Below, one piece after another: positions 9,622 to 18,008 of a DNA stretch of 58,439 nucleotides. This DNA comes from Myxococcus xanthus (lineage in GTDB: Bacteria; Myxococcota; Myxococcia; Myxococcales; Myxococcaceae). The notes beneath the pieces were generated by a model. It was given only the letters and a program-made list of their open reading frames with translations, had not been told where the DNA came from and searched no databases. The stretch's first letter is position 1; each line of letters begins with the position of its first letter. The stretch spans positions 1 through 58,439 of the forward strand of contig NZ_JABFNS010000045.1 of the NCBI RefSeq assembly GCF_013116825.1, in the 5' to 3' direction. The position numbers and the translations under genes are program-made.

Positions 9622-9792
9622 GTGATGTTTCCCCAGGAAAGAACAACCATCACGAGTTTCAAACTGCCCTGGTTTTTACGCAAGTGCATCAAGGGAATAG
9701 AAGCCGCGGAGGTGCCGAGGAGGGGCGCTGTCGGGCGCGCCACCTGAACGGCGGGGCAGCATGGCGAAGGTCGAGTCCGACGGACGGCGTCG
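9622..9792. promoter_or_regulatory. Intergenic region ahead of the secreted-protein operon
   Basis: 171 bp between the nadD stop (minus strand) and the start of the exported-protein operon (minus strand). It has a relatively AT-rich stretch around 9640-9690 next to the operon start, where a promoter would be expected, but I could not pick a convincing -35/-10 pair or terminator hairpin. Confidence 0.3.
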
Positions 9793-10365
9793 CTACGGCG
9801 TCCGCTTCAGGCCATAGAGGCCGTGCTCGCGCGCATAGGCAATGACACGCGCGGGCACCAGGTCCGACGGCGCCTCGCCGCGCGCGAGCAGGTCGCGAAT
9901 CAGCGTCGACGACACCTCCGCCAGCGGCGGCCCCAATGTGTTCGGCGCCGGGTACCCCGCGCGGTTGAGCACCATCACCCGCGACAGCTCCTCGATGCGG
10001 TGGAAGTCCTTCCAATGCGGAAGGTCGCGCAGGATGTCGCTGCCGATGATGATGGACCAGCGGATGTCCGGATGCCGCGCCACCAGCAGGGTCAGCGTGT
10101 CCACCGTGCGGCCAGAGAGTCCCGGCACCTGTTCGATCCGGCTCGTCTTCAGCCAGCCCGATGTCTCCGCGCACAGCGCATCGCACATGGCGACGCGATG
10201 CTCGAAGGGCTCCATCTGCTTGCCGAACGGGTGCTGCCAGGACGGCATCAACCACACCTCGTCCACGTCCTGGGTGGCATGGACGTACGTGGCGGCCATG
10301 AGGTGCCCCACGTGGGGCGGGTTGAACGAGCCTCCGAGGAGCGCGACCTGCACGGCGGGCCTCAC
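9793..10365 (-). CDS. nadD: Nicotinate-nucleotide adenylyltransferase
   Basis: 190 aa. NadD joins nicotinate mononucleotide and ATP to give deamido-NAD in NAD synthesis. The nucleotidyltransferase signature GGSFNPPHVGH is at ~11-21 and the C-terminal SSTLIRDLL (equivalent of ISST.IR) is at ~151-159, with WxMPSWxHPFGK in between as in the family. Length is normal. The GTG start lies 1 bp after the stop of the upstream phosphoesterase-like gene, so the two are probably co-translated. An internal GTG four codons later is an alternative start. Confidence 0.92.
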   Translation of the reverse strand: MRPAVQVALLGGSFNPPHVGHLMAATYVHATQDVDEVWLMPSWQHPFGKQMEPFEHRVAMCDALCAETSGWLKTSRIEQVPGLSGRTVDTLTLLVARHPDIRWSIIIGSDILRDLPHWKDFHRIEELSRVMVLNRAGYPAPNTLGPPLAEVSSTLIRDLLARGEAPSDLVPARVIAYAREHGLYGLKRTP

Positions 10366-10366
10366 G

Positions 10367-11038
10367 TCACTTGAGGGACAACTTCGGGGACTTCTTCTCC
10401 AGGGCGATGACCTGGGGCTCCACTATCGAGTGCCCATCCAGGCGGAACGCGGAGAAGCGCAGGTTCCGGTCCACCTTCTCCAGGAGCGCACACGTCTGCT
10501 CGGCGGCGCCCACCAATCGCCCCGGCGTCAGGAAGTAACGCGGGCCAATCTGCACCACCTTGGGCTCCGGCTCCTTGCCGTGGACGAAGAGCAGCGCGTT
10601 GAGCAGGTCATCCCGCGTCAAATCGTTCTTGTCGTGCACCACGCAGCACAGCGTGTCCCCCATCAGGTCCATGACCTTGTTGTTGATGGAGGGATCTCTG
10701 TACTGGAGCGATTCGCGCTCGGGCACGCGGATGAAGCGCTCCATGACGAGCCGGCGGTCGTCCTCCGACGCCACGTCCGCCGGAGCCTCCGCGCGCGACG
10801 GCGTGCGTGGCAGCGCGTCCTGGCTGCCCAGCCAGTTCGTCACGTCCGCCAGGAAGTCCGCGTCCGAGTACTCACGCCCGCCCCGGCTCTTCTGCCGCCG
10901 CCACAACACCCATTCATCCAGGTCCGTGTAGCGCGCGCCCGCGAAGAGAAAACGCCGAGCCCCCTTGGAGCGCAGCAGTTCGTAGGCCGCGTCGAAGGCT
11001 TCGAGGTCCCCATGGCTGTCGGAGAAGACGCCGATCAC
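10367..11038 (-). CDS. Degenerate calcineurin-like (YfcE-type) metallophosphoesterase
   Basis: 223 aa, GTG start 3 bp after the namZ stop. The N-terminus GVFSDSHGDLEAFD is the first motif (D-x-H) of YfcE/MJ0936-type phosphodiesterases. The remaining metal-ligand motifs look altered: FAGARYTDLDEW stands where GD is expected, VVHDKNDLTRDD where GNCD is expected, and LLFVHGK with YFLTPGR replaces the GHTH / NPGS region. An insertion of ~60 residues rich in charged groups separates the first blocks. It may be catalytically weak or have a regulatory role (inference). Operon with namZ upstream and nadD downstream. Confidence 0.65.
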   Translation of the reverse strand: MIGVFSDSHGDLEAFDAAYELLRSKGARRFLFAGARYTDLDEWVLWRRQKSRGGREYSDADFLADVTNWLGSQDALPRTPSRAEAPADVASEDDRRLVMERFIRVPERESLQYRDPSINNKVMDLMGDTLCCVVHDKNDLTRDDLLNALLFVHGKEPEPKVVQIGPRYFLTPGRLVGAAEQTCALLEKVDRNLRFSAFRLDGHSIVEPQVIALEKKSPKLSLK

Positions 11039-11041
11039 GCC

Positions 11042-12223
11042 TCAAGCGTATAGCAGGTAGGACGTCCTGTGACGTGCGAACGTTTCCGTCTGAGCGGAGA
11101 ACCCCTCCAGCAACCGGTCCAGCGGCCACCCCGCCTCGATGCCTCGGCGCACCTGGTCCGTCCCGCAGAGCAGGTCGAAGGCCGGCACATCCTCGACGAA
11201 CTCGTAGGCATCCGCGCGCCAATCAAACGAGCCCGGGCCAATGTCATGCAGCGCCTGGAAGATGGCGACGCCGGTGCGCAGGGGCTGGAACGCCTCCCGG
11301 TCCGTCACGTGGATGAAGGCGCCGTTGCAGGACTGCCCCGTGTACTTGTCGAACGTCGGCGTGAAGCCCACGGCCCGGAAGGCGACCCCGGGCAGCTCCT
11401 CCTTCGCCAGCCGCGCCAGCAACTGGTCCGTGTCCACCCACGGCGCCCCGAACTGCTCGAAGGGGCGGCAGGTGCCACGGCCCTCCGAGACGTTGGTTCC
11501 TTCGCCCAGACACATGCCCGGGTACACCAGCGCGGTGTCCGCGGTGGGCATGTTGGGCGACGGCGAGATGAACGGCAGCCCCGTCTCCGACCAGAACTGG
11601 CCGCGGCGCCAGCCTTCGCACGGCACCACCGTCAGCTCGCAGCCGAAGCCCTCCTGGACGTTGAAGAGGCGGGCCAGCTCCCCCGCCGTCATGCCGTGGC
11701 GGTTGGGCAGCGCGTACAGGCCCACGAAGGAGCGGAAGCCCTCCCCCACCAGGTTGCCTTCCATCGCCACGCCGTTGAGCGGGTTCGGCCGGTCCAGCAC
11801 GTAGAAGGGCACGCGGGCCTTCGCCGCGGCCTTCATGGCCAGCGCCATGGTGTAGACGTAGGTGTAGTAGCGGCTGCCCACGTCCTGGATGTCGAAGACG
11901 AGCGCGTCCAGCCCCTGGAGTGACTCCTGCCGGGGCGACAGCGATTCGAAGGTGGAGCCGTAGAGGCTGTACACCGGCACGCCGGTGCGGCGGTCCTTCG
12001 CCTCGTCCACGGCGACCATGTACTGCGCCTCCCCCCGGATGCCGTGCTCCGGACCGAAGAGCGCAGCCAACGTGACGCCGTCCGCGCCCGACAGCAGGTC
12101 CGCCAGGTGGCGGAAGCGAGCATCCACGCTGGTGGGATTCACGATGGCGCCCACGCGCTTGCCCTTCAACGCGGAGAAGCCCTGCTCCACCCACACGTCC
12201 AGTCCCGTCTTCACCTTCGTCAC
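11042..12223 (-). CDS. namZ: NamZ-type exo-beta-N-acetylmuramidase (DUF1343)
   Basis: 393 aa from GTG 12223, preceded by GGAAGGG. The family removes terminal MurNAc residues from peptidoglycan fragments. Hallmarks seen: LFGPEHGIRG, SLYGS, DIQDVGSRYYTYVYTM, LDRPNPLNG, GMTAGELA, SPNMPT, YPGMCLGEGTN and a C-terminal DQVRRGIEAG. No signal peptide is visible from this start, so the enzyme may work in the cytoplasm on recycled muropeptides. The frame stays open upstream to 12361 but that part overlaps the cyclase gene end, so the GTG is preferred. Same strand and tight spacing with the phosphoesterase-like gene and nadD. Confidence 0.85.
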   Translation of the reverse strand: MTKVKTGLDVWVEQGFSALKGKRVGAIVNPTSVDARFRHLADLLSGADGVTLAALFGPEHGIRGEAQYMVAVDEAKDRRTGVPVYSLYGSTFESLSPRQESLQGLDALVFDIQDVGSRYYTYVYTMALAMKAAAKARVPFYVLDRPNPLNGVAMEGNLVGEGFRSFVGLYALPNRHGMTAGELARLFNVQEGFGCELTVVPCEGWRRGQFWSETGLPFISPSPNMPTADTALVYPGMCLGEGTNVSEGRGTCRPFEQFGAPWVDTDQLLARLAKEELPGVAFRAVGFTPTFDKYTGQSCNGAFIHVTDREAFQPLRTGVAIFQALHDIGPGSFDWRADAYEFVEDVPAFDLLCGTDQVRRGIEAGWPLDRLLEGFSAQTETFARHRTSYLLYA

Positions 12224-12260
12224 GGCGTTCCCTTCCTCAGCCAGCCCGGGGGCCGGCACA

Positions 12261-13631
12261 TCAACGCTCCTTGAAGCTCTTGAGCGCGCTGTCCGCGGCC
12301 GCCTTCGAGTCGCACTTGGAGATGCCGAACAGGCCCGTCCGCACCCCGTCATCGGGCCCACCGTCGGACTTCAGGTCCTCCAGCGCGCTCACCGCCCGCA
12401 TCAGCTGGAGCCGGCCTACCGTGGACGCGGCATCCGAGCGCACGTCGCATCGCGCGTGCGACAGCATCTCGATGAGGCGGTCCTCCGCGGCGCGGCTGCC
12501 GGCCTTCACGGCCGTGGCGTAGACCTTCAGCGCGTCATCGGGCTTGCCCGTCGCTTCCGTCAGACGGCCCAGCAGGAAGTTGCGCCGCCCGGAGTCCTCC
12601 TCCTTCATGATGAGGGTCCGGACGTCCTTGGCCAGCGCGGTCCGCTCCTCCTCCGGCGCCCGCTCCACCGCCTTGATGGCGCGCACCGTCTCGTCGCCAC
12701 TGAACGCCAGCATCGCGACGCCCATGAGCACGACGGCCGCGCCCACGCCCACCAGCATCCGGTGCTGCTGGACCTGCGGCGGAAGCGTCGCCATGCCGCG
12801 CGAAAAGAGCGAACCGCCCACCGTGCGCGCCTGCCGCCCGAGCTCCGCGGCCTGCTGGCCCAGCACCGTGGCGCCCGCGGCCGCGCGTTGGCTGATGACC
12901 GCGGCGCCCGCCGCGGCCCGCTGCCCCAGCACGGACAGGTCCACCTGGGCCCCCGGTGACGAAGCCTCCGCCACGCGGGACAGGGCCAGGTTCCCGAAGG
13001 GCGGCATCGATTCGGAGCCCGGCGCCTCGGCGATGGCGCTGGCCGCGGGAGCCTCCACGCGGTACGGCGCCCGGGGCACGTGGAAGACGCGGATCTTCCC
13101 CGGGATGCCCTTCAGCTCGTAGGCGCCGACTTCCTTGGAAGGCACCTCGGCCTTGTTCATCGCCAGGTAGACGGCCTCGGTGAAGTACACCTCGCCCGCC
13201 TCGGCGATGCCCTCCACCCGGGCGGCGATGTTGACGGGCTCGCCGAAGATGTCGTTCCCGTCCAGCCTCACCTCGCCCACGTTGATGGCCACGCGGACGT
13301 GAATCTGCTCCGACACCTCCACCGTCCGGTTGTGGTGCCACAGCCGATCCTGGATGGCGATGCCGCTGAGCACCGCCTGGGTGGGCGATTCGAAGGTGAC
13401 GAGGTACGCGTCACCGATGGACTTGACGATGCGCCCGCCAAACGCCTTGAACAGCGGCGCCAGCAGGGCCTCGTGGACCTGGAGCAGGCGCTGGTTCTCC
13501 TCCAGCGTCTGCCGGCTGGTCCGCTCGGTGAAGCCCTTGATGTCGGTGAAGACGATGGCGAGGTTGGCGGTCTTCAAGGCCCGCGCAGTGTATGCGCCAC
13601 CGTCGATGGTGCAATCGCAACTGCGTACCAA
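12261..13631 (-). CDS. Class III adenylate/guanylate cyclase with a membrane anchor
   Basis: 456 aa if the TTG at 13631 is used; TTG at codon 19 (before KTANLAIVF) is another candidate, and neither has a clear ribosome binding site. The cyclase domain is N-terminal: metal Asp in FTDIKGFT (D30) and SIGDAYL (D74), and the transition-state Asn/Arg in NIAAR (N134, R138). After a Pro/Ala linker come three ~11-residue Ala/Gly/Gln repeats (~234-266), one transmembrane segment (~292-310) and a C-terminal helical Lys/Asp-rich part resembling TPR/HEAT material. With the catalytic domain first and one membrane span, the C-terminal part would face the periplasm (inference). The start lies 14 bp after the stop of the TPR gene. 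Confidence 0.85.
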   Translation of the reverse strand: MVRSCDCTIDGGAYTARALKTANLAIVFTDIKGFTERTSRQTLEENQRLLQVHEALLAPLFKAFGGRIVKSIGDAYLVTFESPTQAVLSGIAIQDRLWHHNRTVEVSEQIHVRVAINVGEVRLDGNDIFGEPVNIAARVEGIAEAGEVYFTEAVYLAMNKAEVPSKEVGAYELKGIPGKIRVFHVPRAPYRVEAPAASAIAEAPGSESMPPFGNLALSRVAEASSPGAQVDLSVLGQRAAAGAAVISQRAAAGATVLGQQAAELGRQARTVGGSLFSRGMATLPPQVQQHRMLVGVGAAVVLMGVAMLAFSGDETVRAIKAVERAPEEERTALAKDVRTLIMKEEDSGRRNFLLGRLTEATGKPDDALKVYATAVKAGSRAAEDRLIEMLSHARCDVRSDAASTVGRLQLMRAVSALEDLKSDGGPDDGVRTGLFGISKCDSKAAADSALKSFKER

Positions 13632-13645
13632 ATGACTGCTCGCTG

Positions 13646-14374
13646 TCAGCGACGTGATGGTTTGAGGTCACGCATTCGCCGCTTCGGAGGGGCCTCCAGC
13701 GCCGCGCGGACCCGCTCCGCGAGGTGGGGCCGCCCCGTGCGCGTGTAGAAGTCGGCGAGCCGCCGGAGGACCAGCGGGCTGGCCGGCTGGAGGCCTCGCG
13801 CCGCCAGCAACTCCTTCTCCGCGTCCAGCAGGCGCTCCTGCTTCTCCAGCACCTCCGCCAGTTGGAGGCGCACCTGCACCCACTCCGGTTTCAGCCGCGC
13901 CAGGTAGCGCAGGTGCAACTCCGCCTTGAGCAGGTCCCCCATGTCCAACCAGAGCGTCCCGAGCCGGAAGCGGGCCTCCTCGTAGGAGGCGCGCAGTTGT
14001 ACGGCCTGCTCGTACGCCTGGACGGCTTGGCGGCGGTCCTCCCGCTCCTCCCACAGCAATCCCCGCAGGTACCAGGCGCGGGGATTATTGGGAGCCTGCT
14101 GGAGCGCGGCGTTCAGGTGGGACTCCGCCTGCTCCAGCGCGCCTCCCGTCTTCAGCAGGAGCCGGGCCATCTCCAACCGGGGCAGCTCCCACGCGGGTTG
14201 GGCCCGGACCAGGGCCTCCAGCGCGGCCAGGGCGCCCACATCATTCCCATCCGCTTCCAGGGCCAGGGCATCCGGGAGCGAAACCACCGTCCGTGAGGAG
14301 ACCGGTGTCAGGGCAGAAGGCTCCGCTGCGTCGGTCGCGCCCGCCAGCAAAGCCACCAGGATGACCCACCTCAT
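13646..14374 (-). CDS. Exported TPR-repeat protein
   Basis: 242 aa from ATG 14374. A short signal peptide (MRWVILVALLAGATDAAE) precedes about five tetratricopeptide repeats (NNPRAWYLRGLLWEERED, the YEEARFRLGTLWLDMGD unit, and further units) that scaffold protein interactions. The frame is open far upstream in antisense to mutS2, but that part is not coding. The gene is divergent from mutS2 and immediately upstream of the cyclase gene, so the two may act together, with the TPR protein outside the membrane next to the cyclase's exported part (inference). Confidence 0.75.
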   Translation of the reverse strand: MRWVILVALLAGATDAAEPSALTPVSSRTVVSLPDALALEADGNDVGALAALEALVRAQPAWELPRLEMARLLLKTGGALEQAESHLNAALQQAPNNPRAWYLRGLLWEEREDRRQAVQAYEQAVQLRASYEEARFRLGTLWLDMGDLLKAELHLRYLARLKPEWVQVRLQLAEVLEKQERLLDAEKELLAARGLQPASPLVLRRLADFYTRTGRPHLAERVRAALEAPPKRRMRDLKPSRR

Positions 14375-14440
14375 GTGCGGCTGATAGCAGAGCCGACCCG
14401 GGCGCCTCAATAGATCCTCTTGACGGCCGAACAGCCGCGC

Positions 14441-16855
14441 ATGAAACCCATGACCGTGCAGATATCGCAAAGAACGCTGGAAGACCTGGGCTTCGCGGAT
14501 GTGCTCCGCGCGTTGGCGCAACGCTGCAGGACGGAGCCCGGCAGAGAGCGAGTGCTCGCCCGGCCCTTCCTGGACACCCCCGAGGCCGTTGCGGAGGCCC
14601 TCGCGCTCGTCGCCGAGGCCCGCTCGCTGTCCCAGGAGCAGTTCTCCCTTCCCTTGGGGGGTGTGACGGACCTGCGTACGCCCATCGGCCATGCGGCCAA
14701 GGGCGGCATGCTGGAGCCCCGCCAGCTCATCGACTCGGCGCAGCTCCTGTTCGCCTTCGTCCGCACCCGCGAGGCACTGGACGAACGCCGGGCCCGCGTC
14801 CCCGGGCTGGTGGAGATTGCCCGCCGGATGCCCTCGCTGGAGCCGCTGGCCCGCCGCATCGACCAGTGTTTCGAACCGGACGGTGAGATTTCCGACCGTG
14901 CCAGCCCGGAGCTGCGCGAAGCCCGGGACCGGGCACGTGGGCTCCATCGCCGCATCAAGGCGCGGCTCGACGAGCTGCTCCACGATGAGACCTTCCTCCC
15001 CAAGCTGCGGGAGAACTACTACACGCTCCGCAACGGGCGTTACGTGGTGCCGGTGGTGGCCAACTACCGCTCGGAAGTGGACGGCATCGTCCACAACGCC
15101 AGCCAGACGGGCCAGACGCTCTTCATGGAGCCCCAGGCCATGGTGGGCCTGGGCAACGACCTCGCCATCGCCCAGTCGGAGGTGACCGAGGAGGAGCGCA
15201 AGGTGCTCCAGGCCCTGAGCGACCAGCTCGGGCGGGAGTCGGAGCGCATCCTGGAGGGACTGGACGCCGTGGCGGAGCTGGACGAGGCCGAATCCGTGGC
15301 CATCCTCTCCGCGGACCTGGGCGCCAGCATGCCGGCCTTCGAGAACGTCACGGACCTGCAGCTGCGGCAGCTGCGCCACCCCCGCCTGGTGCTCAAGGGC
15401 GCCGAGGTGGTGGCCAACGACGTGACGCTCACGGGTGATGCGAAGGCCCTGGTCGTCTCCGGCCCCAACGCGGGCGGCAAGACGGTGACGCTGACGGGCG
15501 TGGGCCTCTGCGCGCTGATGCTCCGCGCCGGCCTGCCGATTCCGGTGGCTGAAGGCTCCCGGATGCCGCTGTACCGCTCCGTCCACTCCACCGTGGGGGA
15601 CGCGCAGGACCTGGAGCAGGGCCTGTCCACGTTCAGCGCGCACGTGGTGATGCTGCGCGACATCATCGGCGCCGTGGGCGAGGGCTCGCTGGTCCTCATC
15701 GACGAAATCGCCGCGGACACCGACCCGCGCGAGGGCGCGGCCATCGCCATCGCCGTGCTGGAGGAGCTGATGTCCAAGGGCGTGGTGGTGCTCGTCACCA
15801 CGCACTTGGAGGAGCTGAAGGCGCTGGCGCACATGGACCCGCGCTTCCTCAACGCGCGCGTGGGCTTCGACTCGAAGCGCATGGCCCCCACCTACCGGCT
15901 CCAGATTGGCGCCGCGGGCCAGTCGTCGGCCATCGAGATGGCGGCGCGCGTGGGCCTGCCCCAGAACGTGTGCGAGCGCGCCCGTGAGCTGTCCGTCAGT
16001 GCCGGCGGTCCGCTCACCAAGGCGCTGGCGGCGGCCGAGGAGGAACGGCGCAAGCTCTACGAGGAGCTGGAACGCGCCCGCGTGGCGGCCCAGGAGGCCG
16101 AGGCGCTCCGGGCCGACCTGGAGAAGCAGAAGCAGTCCTTCGAGCGCGAGCGCCGCGCCCGGATGATGCAGTTCAACAACGATGTACACGCGGCCAGCGA
16201 GCACGCGGCGGCGGAAGTGCAGAAGCTGCTGACGAAGCTTCGAGCCGAGCAGAACGAGAAGGCCCTCGCCGAGGCCCGGCAGCAACTCCAGCAGCGCGCG
16301 GACGAGGCGCAGAAGCGCGCCCTGGCCGCCAAGGCGGAGCTGTTCCAGGTGGAGGCCCCTGGCCCGGCCAACCTGAAGGTGGGCGCCTGGGTGCACCACT
16401 CGGGGCTGAGCCGCGATGTGGAAATCCTGGAGCTGGCGGACAACCACGCGGTGGTGTCCGCGGGTGGCGCGCTGAAGATGCGCGTGCCCATCACGGAGCT
16501 GTCGGGCGCGCGCACGCGCAAGCCGCAGCAGGCGAAGTTCCCGGAGCGGCAGAAGCAGGATGCGGCGCTCAAGCGTGCGGCCTCCGCGGCCCCCTCCGAG
16601 GTGGAAGCCACCCACTTCCGCTGCGACGTGCGCGGCATGCGCGCGGACGACGCGCTGGCGGAGCTGGAGTCGTTCCTGGACCGCGGCATGCGCAGCGGAG
16701 AAGACGCCGCGCTCGTCATCCACGGCCATGGCACGGGGGCGCTCAAGCAGGCCATCCGTGACTACCTGGCCGCGTCTCCATACATCCGCATGTATCGGCC
16801 GGGTGAAGGCCACGAAGGCGGCGACGGGGTGACCGTGGTCGCCCTGCGCGCCTGA
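14441..16855 (+). CDS. mutS2: MutS2 family endonuclease / ribosome-associated ATPase
   Basis: About 804 aa from ATG 14441; TTG 14420 and ATG 14450 are alternatives. Domain order fits MutS2: lever/clamp helices (residues 1-330), P-loop ATPase with SGPNAGGKT (~340-348), Walker B LVLIDEIAADTDPREG and STFSAHV, then a long coiled coil (EEERRKLYEELERARVAAQE), a KOW-like beta region, and a C-terminal Smr nuclease domain (DVRGMRADDA ... IHGHGTGALKQ, ~724-804). It lacks the mismatch-recognition domain of MutS. Family members suppress recombination and rescue collided ribosomes. A terminator-like hairpin follows at 16886-16921. Confidence 0.93.
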   Translation: MKPMTVQISQRTLEDLGFADVLRALAQRCRTEPGRERVLARPFLDTPEAVAEALALVAEARSLSQEQFSLPLGGVTDLRTPIGHAAKGGMLEPRQLIDSAQLLFAFVRTREALDERRARVPGLVEIARRMPSLEPLARRIDQCFEPDGEISDRASPELREARDRARGLHRRIKARLDELLHDETFLPKLRENYYTLRNGRYVVPVVANYRSEVDGIVHNASQTGQTLFMEPQAMVGLGNDLAIAQSEVTEEERKVLQALSDQLGRESERILEGLDAVAELDEAESVAILSADLGASMPAFENVTDLQLRQLRHPRLVLKGAEVVANDVTLTGDAKALVVSGPNAGGKTVTLTGVGLCALMLRAGLPIPVAEGSRMPLYRSVHSTVGDAQDLEQGLSTFSAHVVMLRDIIGAVGEGSLVLIDEIAADTDPREGAAIAIAVLEELMSKGVVVLVTTHLEELKALAHMDPRFLNARVGFDSKRMAPTYRLQIGAAGQSSAIEMAARVGLPQNVCERARELSVSAGGPLTKALAAAEEERRKLYEELERARVAAQEAEALRADLEKQKQSFERERRARMMQFNNDVHAASEHAAAEVQKLLTKLRAEQNEKALAEARQQLQQRADEAQKRALAAKAELFQVEAPGPANLKVGAWVHHSGLSRDVEILELADNHAVVSAGGALKMRVPITELSGARTRKPQQAKFPERQKQDAALKRAASAAPSEVEATHFRCDVRGMRADDALAELESFLDRGMRSGEDAALVIHGHGTGALKQAIRDYLAASPYIRMYRPGEGHEGGDGVTVVALRA

Positions 16856-16885
16856 CCGCACCCGCGATACGGACGGAAGCATCCA

Positions 16886-16921
16886 GGGCCGGAGGTGGCT
16901 GGAAACGGCTGCCTCCGGCCC
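16886..16921 (+). terminator. Hairpin terminator after mutS2
   Basis: Perfect 10-bp inverted repeat (GGGCCGGAGG / CCTCCGGCCC) around a 16-base loop, followed by TTCGTCTGT. It sits 30 bp after the mutS2 stop. The T tract is poor. Confidence 0.6.
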
Positions 16922-17049
16922 TTCGTCTGTCAGGCCAGCCCGCGCGACCGCCAGCGACTCCACGGTGTCCACGCCCCGGCGCGGGAGCTTGAAGCACGGG
17001 AGATGCGCTGGCGCCAGCGCATGTCAGGAGCGGCGACGGAGCTGGTGGC

Positions 17050-17850
17050 CTAGCTTCGAGACCCGTCTCGACCAAACACCTGGCGGATGCGCTCCAGGTC
17101 CGCCGGCGCGACGTGGAGCAGCGAGTGCTTCGGAGACACCACCGCGAGCACGTACCCGCCGAGCACCCAGGCACGGGCGCGGTACTGGGCGAAGTTGCGG
17201 AAGAGGCAGCCGTAGCCTCCCGCGGCATGTCCTTCGAAGGCGTCGACCTCCAGGACCTCGAACGGAGCGGTGAGCCCACAGCGCAGGGCCTTGGAGAGCG
17301 CTTCCTTCATGGTCCAGATGACGTTCGCCGCCAGCTCGCCGCCGCCGGGCGCGTGACGGACCATGGCCAACTCGCGCTGCGGCATCACGGACTCGAAGAC
17401 GTCCGTCCGTTCGGGAGAGAGCTGCTCGACGTCGACGCCAACGATGTGCTCCGGCCCACACGCAACCGCTGCCGCCACCGAGCGCGCGTGGCTGAGCGAG
17501 ACCACGGGCGAATCCCCTCCCGCGCCCTTGACCACCGGGTGTTCGAAGACGCCGGGCGCGATTTCGACCGCGTGCATCGGTACCTGGACGCCGAGCCCGC
17601 TGAGGGCGCGTTTGGCTGCGTAGCGCCCCAAGAAGAACCCGAGCCGCCGCGAGTCCGCGCGAAAGCTGTCCAGCCGTGCCCGCTCGTTCGGATGGAGCAG
17701 TGCCAGCTGCGCATCGTTGATGGCCGCGGCGGACTCCTGATGGACACAGGCGAGCACCGCCGGCACCGGCACACCGTGGCGCACCATGCCGAGCGACACC
17801 GTCGCGGAGGACTCCAGTCCGAGCGGGTCGTGATGGTCAGAGCCGGTCAT
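17050..17850 (-). CDS. Sfp-type 4'-phosphopantetheinyl transferase
   Basis: 266 aa. Transfers phosphopantetheine from CoA to acyl/peptidyl carrier proteins of fatty acid, polyketide or nonribosomal peptide synthases. Motifs seen: FFLGRYAAKRAL (~72-83), VSLSHA (~117-122), GVDVE (~138-142, Mg/CoA-binding Asp) and WTMKEALSKAL (~179-189, catalytic Glu-Lys). Size and two-subdomain layout fit Sfp/EntD-type rather than the shorter AcpS. It is alone on this strand and divergent from an ATP-grasp gene across a ~158-bp gap. No synthase gene is in the window, so the client is unknown. Confidence 0.88.
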   Translation of the reverse strand: MTGSDHHDPLGLESSATVSLGMVRHGVPVPAVLACVHQESAAAINDAQLALLHPNERARLDSFRADSRRLGFFLGRYAAKRALSGLGVQVPMHAVEIAPGVFEHPVVKGAGGDSPVVSLSHARSVAAAVACGPEHIVGVDVEQLSPERTDVFESVMPQRELAMVRHAPGGGELAANVIWTMKEALSKALRCGLTAPFEVLEVDAFEGHAAGGYGCLFRNFAQYRARAWVLGGYVLAVVSPKHSLLHVAPADLERIRQVFGRDGSRS

Positions 17851-18008
17851 GGTGCTGGATTCTGTGTCAACCCGCCCGGGACCTCAATCATAGCCGAGCC
17901 CCTGGCCCAGGATGAAATCACGGCCGTGTCGTCAGATACCCGGCTCACGCGGAAAGCCGTCAGTTGGCGCACACCGCGAACGTCCCGACGCCTTTCTCCG
18001 AGGCCACC

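Noticed and set aside
13646-16972. Very long minus-strand open frame of 1108 codons across mutS2
   Set aside because: Only its 3' part (from ATG 14374) is a real gene; the rest is antisense to mutS2, repetitive Arg/His/Leu-rich, and reflects third-position GC bias.
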